This document shows, in pieces, positions 1 through 8,153 of a DNA stretch of 56,798 nt. The stretch covers positions 1 to 56,798 of the forward strand of contig NZ_JMKW01000010.1 of NCBI RefSeq assembly GCF_000686565.1, in the 5' to 3' direction. The notes under the pieces are model-generated. The model had not been told where the DNA came from, made no database searches, and was given only the letters and a program-made list of their open reading frames with translations. Source of the stretch: Helicobacter bilis ATCC 51630 (lineage in GTDB: Bacteria > Campylobacterota > Campylobacteria > Campylobacterales > Helicobacteraceae). Each line of letters begins with the position of its first letter. The first letter of the stretch is position 1. The translations under genes and the position numbers were made by a program.

Positions 1-147
1 TATATTGAAGTAGGCTTAGGCTTATTAAAAATAAGTCCACTTTTAGTCAATACCGATATTACCTATCGTGCAAATATCTATGGCGGACATAATGACTTAG
101 ATTTAGGGACAATCCATAGCTTAAACTTTGTTTGGACTTTTCTCTAA
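1..147 (+). CDS. C-terminal end of a probable outer-membrane beta-barrel protein (5' end outside window)
   Basis: The frame is open from base 1 and stops with TAA at 145-147, giving the last 48 residues of a protein. The translation alternates hydrophobic and polar residues (LGLLKISPLLVNTDITYR) and ends in an aromatic-rich strand, SLNFVWTFL, as outer-membrane barrels of the Hof/Hop or autotransporter type often do. It is too short to assign to a family. The barrel reading is inference from strand pattern and C-terminal aromatics only. Confidence 0.4.
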   Translation, partial: YIEVGLGLLKISPLLVNTDITYRANIYGGHNDLDLGTIHSLNFVWTFL

Positions 148-325
148 GGTTTATTGGCTATGAAGTCTTAACATTTTAGCATTATAGAAACTAGCAAAAT
201 TATAGAATCTTGCATGAATTATAGAATCTAAACAAATAGAATCTAGTCAATTAAAAATATCACTTAAAAAATATTGCACTTAAAATAGTAATGATGTATA
301 ATTGCGGATAAAAAGAGTATAAACA

Positions 326-802
326 ATGACTTATAAAAGAACAAAGACGAAACATATATTTTTAAGCATATTGGGTATTATAGCCTATCTATTTTACATT
401 ATGATGAGTGATATTTATCCTATTTTGCCGCCGCTTATGGGTATGCTATTTCTCATCTTTCATAAGCATTATAATGATGAGAAGTTTTATATCTCAACGA
501 TTGTCCTTGTGTGTTTGTTTTTCTATGAGTTTGATAAAACCCTGCTTGTGGGAGTTATCCCTTGCGTGTTTTTTATCGTTAGATTCTTTGTAGCAGAGCA
601 GTTAGAATCTATTGTGCTTATAAATGCACCTTTTGTGCTTGTTTATGTGTGTTCTTTATATTTGCTTTATTTTGCGGGTTTATTATTATGTAATGTTTTG
701 TTTAAAACACCTATGTTATCCTTTTCAACAATCTATATGTATTATCTTATAGTGGATTGTATAATCGCATTAATATATTACTACCTTGCTATTAAAGAGT
801 GA
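326..802 (+). CDS. MreD-like integral membrane protein upstream of PBP2
   Basis: This 158-residue protein is very hydrophobic, with about five or six predicted membrane segments (roughly residues 12-30, 33-48, 55-75, 78-95, 100-122 and 133-155) and a short basic N-terminus (MTYKRTKTKH). Size, topology and position directly before mrdA match MreD, the rod-shape factor that works with PBP2 in lateral wall synthesis. As I recall, Campylobacter jejuni has a similar small membrane gene before its PBP2 gene. Its stop TGA at 800-802 is interleaved with the GTGATGATG start cluster of mrdA, so the two are translationally coupled. No diagnostic MreD motif is visible, so the name is an inference from context. 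Confidence 0.6.
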   Translation: MTYKRTKTKHIFLSILGIIAYLFYIMMSDIYPILPPLMGMLFLIFHKHYNDEKFYISTIVLVCLFFYEFDKTLLVGVIPCVFFIVRFFVAEQLESIVLINAPFVLVYVCSLYLLYFAGLLLCNVLFKTPMLSFSTIYMYYLIVDCIIALIYYYLAIKE

Positions 803-804
803 TG

Positions 805-2592
805 ATGAAAAATATACCGCAAAGCTTTCGGATTCTATATGCTATTTTTGGCGTTGTCTTTGCCATTATTATTATAAAGCTTTATATACTTGCTGTTGCA
901 AGGCATGAATACTATGATAAACTATCAGTGGCAAACACGATTAAAACAGAAATCCTTGTGCCAACAAGAGGGCAAATACTTGATAGGAATAACGAGCCTT
1001 TAGCGATAAATGAGCTAGGCTTTACTCTGTCCTTGCGTAATCGCTTGAGTAATGAAGAGCTAGAAAAAAGCATTGACTTTATCGCTTCTCATATCATTGA
1101 TATAGATAAAGAAGAGTTGCTAGAAACTTATAAGAAATTTAATAGCATTTATCGCCGCACACCAGTTACGCTTATAGACTTTGTATCTTACGCACAAATG
1201 CAGATTATATATCCAGCCATGATACAAGAAAATAATATTATTATAACCCCAACCACTAAGCGATACTATCCAAATAACGCATCAGCCGCACATGTTATAG
1301 GCTATATCGGGGCGAGTGATGTGCGTGATAGAGAAAATGATCGTGTTTCACGATACACAAAGATTATTGGTAAGCAAGGCATTGAAAAGCAATATAATGA
1401 ATTTTTACAAGGGCAGCTTGGCGAAAAAGTCATACAGGTAAATAGCCTTAATCAGCAATTACGACTCATCGATGAAAAGCCCGCTACAAGCAATAATGAT
1501 ATGAAAATAAGCCTTGATATGCGTTTGCAAGAGCGGCTTGATTCTGTATTTAGTGAACATAATGGTGCGGGTATTATCATGGACGCACATAATGGCGAGA
1601 TACTTGCCGCAGGAAGTTATCCGGAATATAATATCAATGACTTTGTTGGTGGAATCTCACATAAAAAATATAAGGACTTACTAGAAAATCCCTATAAACC
1701 ACTTATTAATAAGCTTATTAGCGGTCAGTATCCACCGGGATCTGTTATCAAAATGGGTATGGCATTAGCATTTTTGGAATTTACCGATACCACAGAAAAG
1801 ACAATCATTTCTACACCCCCATATATTGAAGTCAATAAACATAAATTTCGCGATTGGAAAGCAGGCGGACATGGCAGCTCTGATGTGTATAAGGCGATTA
1901 GAGAAAGTGTTGATGTGTATTTCTACAAACTCGCACAAATCGCAGGGATAAATAATCTAGCCATTGTGATGAATAAAATGGGATTTGGGCAAAAAACAGG
2001 AGTTGATTTGCCTTATGAAAACTCTGGAATCTTCCCCACACCAGAATGGAAAATGAGAAACTATGCACAGCAATGGTATGTAGGCGATACGATTGTTACT
2101 TCCATAGGGCAAGGCTCATTTCTATCTACACCTATGCAAGTGGCACGATATACCGCCCTTATTGCAAGTGGTAAGCTTGTAACACCGCATTTTGCTAAAG
2201 AATTAGGCGGTAAGCCAACAAATATGCCTATAAAAGATGTATTAACAAAGTTTGAGCACTCAAAGCTACCCGCCTTAAGACTTGGCATGTATCAAGTCTG
2301 TTCTGATCCATCTGGCACGGCATATCGTGTAACACAAGGCACACAAGTAAAACTTGCATGTAAAACAGGGACAGCGCAAGTCGTAGGTATCGCACAAGAT
2401 GCAATAAAAAGAAAAAGGGAAGCTGATATGGAATATTGGCATAGATCGCAAAGCTGGATTACTGCCTTTTTACCTTATGAGAATCCAAAATATGTGATTA
2501 CTATCTTAATAGAGCATGGTGGAAGTGGTGGTCGTGGCGGTCCATTACTTGTGCAGCTTGCAAACGCCCTGCGTGAATTTGGGTATGTGTGA
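805..2592 (+). CDS. mrdA: Penicillin-binding protein 2, peptidoglycan DD-transpeptidase
   Basis: Class B PBP of the elongation machinery; it cross-links peptidoglycan in the periplasm. Residues 9-30 form the single membrane anchor. The pedestal domain carries PTRGQILDRNNEPLA near residue 50. The transpeptidase motifs are complete: SVIK with catalytic serine about residue 313, SVD about residue 368, and KTGTAQ about residue 520. The SxD form of motif 2 is the PBP2 type, not the SxN of FtsI. GTG799, ATG802 and ATG805 are all possible starts; ATG805 has the best spacing from the AAAGAG at 794-799. It is coupled to the MreD-like gene upstream. The gene downstream is convergent. Confidence 0.95.
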   Translation: MKNIPQSFRILYAIFGVVFAIIIIKLYILAVARHEYYDKLSVANTIKTEILVPTRGQILDRNNEPLAINELGFTLSLRNRLSNEELEKSIDFIASHIIDIDKEELLETYKKFNSIYRRTPVTLIDFVSYAQMQIIYPAMIQENNIIITPTTKRYYPNNASAAHVIGYIGASDVRDRENDRVSRYTKIIGKQGIEKQYNEFLQGQLGEKVIQVNSLNQQLRLIDEKPATSNNDMKISLDMRLQERLDSVFSEHNGAGIIMDAHNGEILAAGSYPEYNINDFVGGISHKKYKDLLENPYKPLINKLISGQYPPGSVIKMGMALAFLEFTDTTEKTIISTPPYIEVNKHKFRDWKAGGHGSSDVYKAIRESVDVYFYKLAQIAGINNLAIVMNKMGFGQKTGVDLPYENSGIFPTPEWKMRNYAQQWYVGDTIVTSIGQGSFLSTPMQVARYTALIASGKLVTPHFAKELGGKPTNMPIKDVLTKFEHSKLPALRLGMYQVCSDPSGTAYRVTQGTQVKLACKTGTAQVVGIAQDAIKRKREADMEYWHRSQSWITAFLPYENPKYVITILIEHGGSGGRGGPLLVQLANALREFGYV

Positions 2593-2674
2593 TTCTGTGC
2601 TGTGTTACCTAAGATCTAGTAAGCACATGGAACTCGTATCGACTCGATTCTAAGTTTTTTTCATTAAGTCGATT

Positions 2675-3835
2675 TTATTTTCTTGTTCTGCGTATAAAAC
2701 GAGAGAATCTTTTAGGTAATTTTGATGAATCTCGTATTGCTTGTATAACCCTTCCATGCTTCACGCAATAGCTAAAAAAACCAGATGAGATTTGCGTATT
2801 TTCTGCAATAGCACTTTGAAATTCTCTGTATGCTTTGAGTAAAAAGCCATCACCGCGTCTTTTTGCTTGAATAGCCCCTTGTGAAACAATGCGATTTAAA
2901 AATGCAGCAATCTTTGTTGCATAAAATTCATGCGGATTAAAGTCATTAAGAAATATAGGCTCTCTTAACATAGATTCAAAAGCATAAGAATCATTATCAA
3001 TTCTTTTTATTTCGTCTATTAAATCCTGAAAAGTTGGAAAATTGTGTGCGTTAATAAAGGCTTTTGGGTTGATTTCATAATCAATGAGTGAGTGAGAAAT
3101 ATTGGGGATTCTCATATCAAAGGCATCATTACTCCCCCCCCCCTGATTATTTATATTTTCACTATTTTTAGAATCTGCACATGTATTTTTATGGATTTTA
3201 AGGCTTGTATCTCCCCAATAGATTGGCACACAACCAGCTAAAAACGCATCAAATAGCTTTTCTGTGAGATAGCCCGGATAGCTTGAGTTCTCAAAGCAAA
3301 GATTAAATTTATAGGACTTTAACCACTCAATTTTATCATCGACATTTCCGCCCATATTGTTTTTCCATCTACCACCAGAATCTACTCTTTTATATTTACT
3401 TAATGCCTCAAAAAACATATCTCTCTTATCTGTTAAGGCATTATTGCTTACCATAAAACCACAAAATTTTTCCTTTTTATCTAGTAGGCTTATCCTATTA
3501 TCCATCTCTTTTTGTCGCATTTCATCACAAAAAACCCAAAACATATGGGGTAGTCTTAAATGCCTATCCTCAAATTCAATATAATCAAAATCCATACTAT
3601 AATCTGCTATATTATAATCTGGGCGGATATTTTCTCCAGTATGAAAAATACGCACACAATCATATTTTAAATGTTCATATCCAAAAGGTCCATAAAGAAT
3701 GAAATCAGGCTTATCGCTATATACTACATCATATTTCTTTTGTAATATCTGAATGAAAAAATTATTGTAAAAATTTTCTTCGCAATCTTTATTCCACCAG
3801 TCAAGAACACGCATTTTTACTTGCTGTTTTTGCAT
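2675..3835 (-). CDS. fucT: GT10 alpha-1,3/4-fucosyltransferase, phase-variable (in frame here)
   Basis: A 386-residue protein resembling the Helicobacter FutA/FutB fucosyltransferases, which transfer fucose from GDP-fucose to LPS O-chain N-acetyllactosamine and build Lewis-type antigens. Conserved stretches include HTGENIRPDYNIADY, LCFENSSYPGYLTEKLFDAF and PIYWGD, the GT10 donor-binding core. A run of ten G on the coding strand (3134-3143) lies at about residues 231-234 (QGGGS). It sits in a loop of roughly 35 residues, between PIYWGD and NPKAF, that the H. pylori enzymes as I remember them lack. At G10 the frame is intact; gain or loss of one G would truncate before the C-terminal part of the catalytic domain. 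The basic C-terminus (RFIRRTRK) fits peripheral membrane binding. Confidence 0.9.
   Translation of the reverse strand: MQKQQVKMRVLDWWNKDCEENFYNNFFIQILQKKYDVVYSDKPDFILYGPFGYEHLKYDCVRIFHTGENIRPDYNIADYSMDFDYIEFEDRHLRLPHMFWVFCDEMRQKEMDNRISLLDKKEKFCGFMVSNNALTDKRDMFFEALSKYKRVDSGGRWKNNMGGNVDDKIEWLKSYKFNLCFENSSYPGYLTEKLFDAFLAGCVPIYWGDTSLKIHKNTCADSKNSENINNQGGGSNDAFDMRIPNISHSLIDYEINPKAFINAHNFPTFQDLIDEIKRIDNDSYAFESMLREPIFLNDFNPHEFYATKIAAFLNRIVSQGAIQAKRRGDGFLLKAYREFQSAIAENTQISSGFFSYCVKHGRVIQAIRDSSKLPKRFSRFIRRTRK
3134..3143 (-). repeat. G10 homopolymer tract inside fucT, candidate contingency locus
   Basis: Ten consecutive C on the + strand read as CAG GGG GGG GGG AGT on the coding strand, with the first G closing the CAG codon. 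In-frame lengths are 10 plus or minus 3. Homopolymeric C/G tracts in Helicobacter fucosyltransferase genes are known to slip and switch Lewis antigen expression. Here the tract is in the middle of the gene; the H. pylori tracts I recall lie near the 5' end. Confidence 0.9.
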
Positions 3836-3880
3836 GTATTTCCTTAAAATCTTAATGTATCAACGAAACTTTGGATTCTA

Positions 3881-4819
3881 TCATATTTTACTAAAATGTT
3901 GCATACCAACTGATTTACCCATAGAGATTTGAGAATCTAGCTGCCATATTTTATCATCTTTAATGAGCGCACTAACTGCAGGATTTGCGATGAGAATCTC
4001 AAAATCAGCCACAAGTTTCTCTCCATTATCATAAAGTTTCTGCGTGATAATGCCCTGCAAACATGTCGCAAGATTTGCGCGTATATTGCAATCACTTTGC
4101 TTCATACCTATCATTCGCGTTATAGCGTCCATGCAGTTATTCGCATGAAAGCTTGCAAGCACTAAATGCCCGCTTAAAGCATGTGTGATAGCAAGAGTTA
4201 AGACTTCTGGGCTTAGAATCTCGCCTATTAGAATCACATCAGGATCTTCTCTTAGACTTGCAATAAGGCTAGATTCAAAGCTTTTAGAATGCAAACCTAT
4301 CTCTCTTTGATTGACTAGAGATTTATTGCTTTTATGGATATATTCTATTGGGTCTTCTAATGTTAGGATATGCTTTTTTGTGGTTGTGTTGATATGATTT
4401 ATCATAGCTGCAAGGGTCGTGCTTTTACCAGCCCCAGTTGTGCCGCATACAAGGATTAAGCCGCTTGTGTTTTCACAAAGCTTTGCTAGGGCTAGGGGTG
4501 CTTGTATAGAATCTAGTGTTGGCATTTGATTATTATATATACGGATAGCATAACTCGCACCATTTATAGTTGTAAATTTACTGATACGGCATCGCACTTC
4601 CCCAATATATATACTAACACTTTGCTCGTTTTCTAAGTCTTTGCAAAGGTTTTCTAATGAAGTTATGAAAGGCATGATACTAGAGGCTATGTTATAAAGC
4701 AATACCTGCTTTTTCACACGAAAATAGATTCCATTATGTGTTAGGTGAATATCACTTGCATTATGTTTTATTGCATCATTTATCACCTGTTCCAAAATAT
4801 TCACAAACATCATATTCAT
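3881..4819 (-). CDS. PilT-like secretion/pilus ATPase
   Basis: A 312-residue hexameric-type ATPase of the T2SS/T4P family. Seen in order: the N-terminal ASDIH motif (21-25), Walker A GTTGAGKS (126-133), Asp box LEDPIEYIH (154-162), LVNQREIG, Walker B DVILIGE (194-200) and His box HALSGHLVLASFH (213-225). The C-terminal end, about LIKDDKIWQLDSQISMGKSVGMQ, is PilT-like, as is the short length. After the Walker B glutamate it reads GEILS where PilT usually has GEMRD. GGAAGGAAGTGT before ATG4819 is a good ribosome site. It is last in a run with a prepilin peptidase and a pseudopilin, which suggests it powers a small pilus-like or DNA-uptake machine. Whether it extends or retracts cannot be told. 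Confidence 0.85.
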   Translation of the reverse strand: MNMMFVNILEQVINDAIKHNASDIHLTHNGIYFRVKKQVLLYNIASSIMPFITSLENLCKDLENEQSVSIYIGEVRCRISKFTTINGASYAIRIYNNQMPTLDSIQAPLALAKLCENTSGLILVCGTTGAGKSTTLAAMINHINTTTKKHILTLEDPIEYIHKSNKSLVNQREIGLHSKSFESSLIASLREDPDVILIGEILSPEVLTLAITHALSGHLVLASFHANNCMDAITRMIGMKQSDCNIRANLATCLQGIITQKLYDNGEKLVADFEILIANPAVSALIKDDKIWQLDSQISMGKSVGMQHFSKI

Positions 4820-4832
4820 ACACTTCCTTCCT

Positions 4833-5225
4833 TTACTCTAAAATATAGCGTTTCGCATATCGCAATGGGTGTGTGCTTAATAGCGTTTGTGAGTATATCA
4901 CAATATCTAGCACTTGCACTTTTTTATCAGTTTGAGATTTACCCTCTTTTATAGTTGCGTTGTGAAAAATGTATTCCCCATAAAAATGCGGGTCAAACTG
5001 GATAGAATCTTTTTTACAATCCTTGCCATCATATTGCCTGTAGCATTGCAGGGCTATATCATGCAAGGTCTTTGCGTATAGAAGCGATTGCTTTTGAAAA
5101 TATAGCATAAGTGTTATATCCTGCTTTATAGTAAGTGTCCGCAAAGTATGCAAGGCGCTAAGGCTTATAGCAAATGTGATAAGCAGGGCATAAAGACTTA
5201 TGAAGCTTTTCTTTGTATTAAGCAT
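4833..5225 (-). CDS. Pilin-like membrane-anchored protein of unknown function
   Basis: A 130-residue protein with one N-terminal hydrophobic helix (about residues 8-28, SFISLYALLITFAISLSAL) after a short leader with two lysines (MLNTKK), then a soluble, mostly polar domain with two cysteines. The topology is that of a minor pilin or pseudopilin (PilX/GspK position), but the canonical G|F...E cleavage motif is absent. It lies 10 bp after the true pseudopilin gene and 13 bp before the PilT-like ATPase gene, so a role in the same apparatus is likely. That role is inferred from context. Confidence 0.6.
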   Translation of the reverse strand: MLNTKKSFISLYALLITFAISLSALHTLRTLTIKQDITLMLYFQKQSLLYAKTLHDIALQCYRQYDGKDCKKDSIQFDPHFYGEYIFHNATIKEGKSQTDKKVQVLDIVIYSQTLLSTHPLRYAKRYILE

Positions 5226-5235
5226 GATTATATGT

Positions 5236-5730
5236 TTATAGGCATTTTTGCCTTACTTTTTCAAGGATTATAGAATCTGCTATACATATATTGGTAGAGC
5301 AGATTCTATATGAGAGAATGTCATGTGAGTTTATCTCTTCTCTAACAAACTGCATACTTTTGACATTATGCAATAAAATGGCGTTGTTAAAATACAGATT
5401 ATTATTTTGTAAGGTTAAATTAGCCTTTGTGGTATTTAAAGAAAAATCCATATATTCGCCTTTATCTGTATCAATAAAAAGCTTGTCATATTGCTCCCAT
5501 GATATGTTATTTGGTGCTATTATAATGCTTTCTGGCTTTATACTGCTTAAATGTCTATTGATAAAAAGCTGTGTTTCAAAAAGACTTGCATTTGCTACAA
5601 GAAAATGTTGTATTTTGTAGTTTTGTGCTTTTAAGGCACTTATGCTTTTCATAAGGCTTACCCCTAAGATTCCAAGAACAAATATCGCAAGTAGCACTTC
5701 TAGTATGCTAAAGCCATATTTTGTATTCAT
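5236..5730 (-). CDS. Type IV prepilin/pseudopilin
   Basis: The N-terminus MNTKYG|FSILEVLLAIF is a textbook class III (prepilin) signal: a short leader with a lysine, cleavage after glycine, phenylalanine +1, glutamate +5, then about 20 hydrophobic residues (to about LGVSLMKSI). A prepilin peptidase is encoded in the same operon. ATG5730 is chosen over an upstream TTG (5751) because it gives the usual six-residue leader; neither has a strong ribosome site. The C-terminal domain (about 135 residues) has two close cysteines (CSTNIC). It resembles a minor pseudopilin, GspI- or Cts-like, more than a major pilin. Confidence 0.85.
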   Translation of the reverse strand: MNTKYGFSILEVLLAIFVLGILGVSLMKSISALKAQNYKIQHFLVANASLFETQLFINRHLSSIKPESIIIAPNNISWEQYDKLFIDTDKGEYMDFSLNTTKANLTLQNNNLYFNNAILLHNVKSMQFVREEINSHDILSYRICSTNICIADSIILEKVRQKCL

Positions 5731-5811
5731 GCTATATTTTATGCGTTGCAAGTGAAATCCATATTGTGTTAATTTTATGTGGTATTGTAGCAGATTTGAT
5801 TTGAAAGTAGA

Positions 5812-6357
5812 TTACTGCCCTTTATTATTCTTCAAAGTATCATAAATCTTTTGTGAGAGTTCATTGAAAAGCAATTCTATTTGTCCGCTTAGAGCAGGAT
5901 TTGTTTGCTGGATAATCTCTTGCATTTTTTGCTGCTTTATAGCTTCTACTATGTCTTTATTTGTTGGGGCTTGTTTTGTTGTTTTAGAATCTTGTGTGTT
6001 GAGATTCTTTGTTTGAGGTGCTTTGTTGTATTTTAATTCATTTTGCTGCAATGTATGTATATCTTTTTGAAATATTTGGGCTTGTTTTGCATTGACATGG
6101 CTATAAAATTCATGAAGTTGAGAAAACATCTCATACACACTGCAAGGGATACGCAAATCACTGCCAATCACACAAATGGGAATATGTGCGAATTTTTCCT
6201 TTGCAAGAGTAAAATCTGTGATGATGAAATCTGCCTTATCAATCGCACTCAAATGCCCCTTTAAATAGAATCCAAGCGATAGAGATAAAAAGACATTTTT
6301 ACATGCTAAGTGGATTTTGACATCATCTTCTGCGATATTTTGCTGTAATTGTTGCAT
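5812..6357 (-). CDS. Unknown cytoplasmic protein with receiver-like N-terminal half
   Basis: This 181-residue protein has no signal peptide or membrane segment. Residues 13-80 alternate short hydrophobic strands with an aspartate (KADFIITDF, then IPICVIGSD) in a pattern like a degenerate CheY receiver, but the usual acidic pocket is not evident. A Q/N/K/T-rich linker (about 105-135) leads to a helical tail, NPALSGQIELLFNELSQKIY. ATG6357 has AAGG seven bases upstream. It sits between truA and the pseudopilin gene, all on one strand. I do not recognise the family. Confidence 0.65.
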   Translation of the reverse strand: MQQLQQNIAEDDVKIHLACKNVFLSLSLGFYLKGHLSAIDKADFIITDFTLAKEKFAHIPICVIGSDLRIPCSVYEMFSQLHEFYSHVNAKQAQIFQKDIHTLQQNELKYNKAPQTKNLNTQDSKTTKQAPTNKDIVEAIKQQKMQEIIQQTNPALSGQIELLFNELSQKIYDTLKNNKGQ

Positions 6358-6372
6358 AATCTTACCTTAAAA

Positions 6373-7134
6373 TTAATATATAATGCGGTGCAGATATAAC
6401 CCACAAGCTGGGGCTAACTCTCGCACACATAGGCTTTTTTCTAGCGTTATATCATTTTGTATTTGACGCACTAGATTTTGAAGTGTAATTCTACCCAAAC
6501 TAAACTCAAAACAAGCTTTAAGCATGATTCTTACCTGCGAACGCAAAAAGCCATTTGCCCCAATATGTGCTACAAAACACGAAATATTATGAATCTTTGC
6601 GGGGAAAATATGTGCTTTTACAATCGTGCGTATAAAATCCTTTGTTTCACTGCCATTTTTTTTAAAAAGTGAAAAATCATGTGTGCCGATAAACTCATTA
6701 AGGGCAGTTTGTAAGAGTGAAATATCGCCATGTCTTACTTTTGCAATATAGTTGCTATAAAAGGGCAGCAATTCAGCTTGTGTGAAAACATAGCGATAAA
6801 TCCGCAATCTAGCACTAAATCTCGCATGAAAGTTAGAATCTGCGATAAAGATTCTCTTAATTAAAACAAATGGATATAATCTATCATTGAGTAATTTTTT
6901 CATTTTCTCTAAAGGCATGTATAGCTTTGCGTGAAAATTTATCACTTGATTTGTCGCATGCACATCTTTATCTGTGCGACCACTGCCAATAATTTTTGCT
7001 TTTATGCCAATCTTTTGCAAAGTAAGCTCAAAAAAATTAGCCACACTTAACACACCTTTTGTATGCTTTTGATGACTGAAGCCACAAAACTTTGAGCCAT
7101 CATAAGCGATAATGCAAACAATATTACAACTCAT
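6373..7134 (-). CDS. truA: tRNA pseudouridine(38-40) synthase
   Basis: A 253-residue TruA that modifies uridines 38-40 in the anticodon arm of many tRNAs. The catalytic motif GSGRTDKDVHATNQ places the nucleophile at Asp55. Other TruA signatures are NFHAKL, FHARFSA.LRIYRY and GFLRSQVR near the C-terminus (MV-type R.M loop replaced by SQVRIML). Its ATG overlaps the stop codon of the LptF/G-type permease gene. As I recall, the order prepilin peptidase, permease-like gene, truA also occurs in C. jejuni (Cj0825-Cj0827). Confidence 0.95.
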   Translation of the reverse strand: MSCNIVCIIAYDGSKFCGFSHQKHTKGVLSVANFFELTLQKIGIKAKIIGSGRTDKDVHATNQVINFHAKLYMPLEKMKKLLNDRLYPFVLIKRIFIADSNFHARFSARLRIYRYVFTQAELLPFYSNYIAKVRHGDISLLQTALNEFIGTHDFSLFKKNGSETKDFIRTIVKAHIFPAKIHNISCFVAHIGANGFLRSQVRIMLKACFEFSLGRITLQNLVRQIQNDITLEKSLCVRELAPACGLYLHRIIY

Positions 7135-8153
7135 TAATAAAATCTTTTAATATATTTTTTATACAAATAATACCCCGCAAGAAGCCATACAAGTGGTAGC
7201 AATAGGCTTAAAGCAGGGAAATTCATAGATAATACATACATTGCTAAAAGATAAAAGCTCCCGCTGCCTAAGACATAAAAATACGCATAGTTTTTATGGA
7301 ATCTAGGATTTTTAATCCCAAAAAAGAGTATCAAAAATATGCTTACGAGTGGAAATAAAGAAGTGCAAAATGATTGTGAGAATCTTTTTAGCTGCTTATA
7401 ATCACCCTGAAACGCACTCGCCCAATATGTAAAGACATTATAATCGCTATCTTGCGTGCCATCAAGGAAATTTCTCACAATCATTTCTTTAAACTCTATT
7501 TTTTGTAAGAAATCCTTATCATTAAAATACGCATCACCATCATATAGCACAAGCTCTAATATGCCTTGCCTATTCTCAATTTTACCTGTTTTTGCGATGA
7601 TAAAATTATCTTTTATCTGTTCTGTCGTGTTTGCATATAGCACAAGCCCATGGAAAACATTCTTATCTTTAGAATCAATATATACAAGCCAATCGCCAAT
7701 CTTTTGTCCGAAATCACCGGGCTTTAAATCGATATTAATCTCATTTTTTTTAAGGCTTATGAAATCTTTATATGCCTGTTTAGAATTAGGTGTCATCACA
7801 AATGAAAACATACAAAGCACAAAGCTAACCAACACACACAAGGGCAGTAAAATGCGTATAATATCCTTAGGACTTACACCAAGTGAGAAGAAGACTAGCA
7901 TTTCAGATTCATAAGAAAGCTTACTTAACCCCAAAATACACGCACTATAAAAAGTAAGGGCGATAACAAAAAAAGTATTTGCAGGAATACCATAAAGATA
8001 GAGTTGCATTAAGTCAATCATGCTTAATTTTACCCCATTTGTAAGCATGGCAATGTTTAATAAAAGAATGATAGAAGCGATGAAAAATAACACAAAAAAG
8101 AATGGAAAGAACATCTCGCCAATCGAGCGTAATACATATTTTTTAAGCAACAT
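7134..8153 (-). CDS. LptF/LptG-family lipopolysaccharide export permease
   Basis: About 339 residues with the family layout: membrane helices near residues 15-35, 57-75 and 97-120, a periplasmic beta-jellyroll stretch (about 125-255, with DLKPGDFGQKIGDWLVYID), then three C-terminal helices. LptF and LptG pair with the LptB ATPase to extract LPS from the inner membrane. One subunit is here; which of the two cannot be decided. ATG8153 is chosen; an in-frame GTG at 8162 is possible. Either start overlaps the end of the prepilin peptidase gene, so expression is coupled. Confidence 0.85.
   Translation of the reverse strand: MLLKKYVLRSIGEMFFPFFFVLFFIASIILLLNIAMLTNGVKLSMIDLMQLYLYGIPANTFFVIALTFYSACILGLSKLSYESEMLVFFSLGVSPKDIIRILLPLCVLVSFVLCMFSFVMTPNSKQAYKDFISLKKNEINIDLKPGDFGQKIGDWLVYIDSKDKNVFHGLVLYANTTEQIKDNFIIAKTGKIENRQGILELVLYDGDAYFNDKDFLQKIEFKEMIVRNFLDGTQDSDYNVFTYWASAFQGDYKQLKRFSQSFCTSLFPLVSIFLILFFGIKNPRFHKNYAYFYVLGSGSFYLLAMYVLSMNFPALSLLLPLVWLLAGYYLYKKYIKRFY

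Noticed and set aside
2638-2680. Possible terminator between mrdA and fucT (ATCGACT/AGTCGAT with T-rich tail)
   Set aside because: Seven-base stem with a 22-nt loop is too weak to support.
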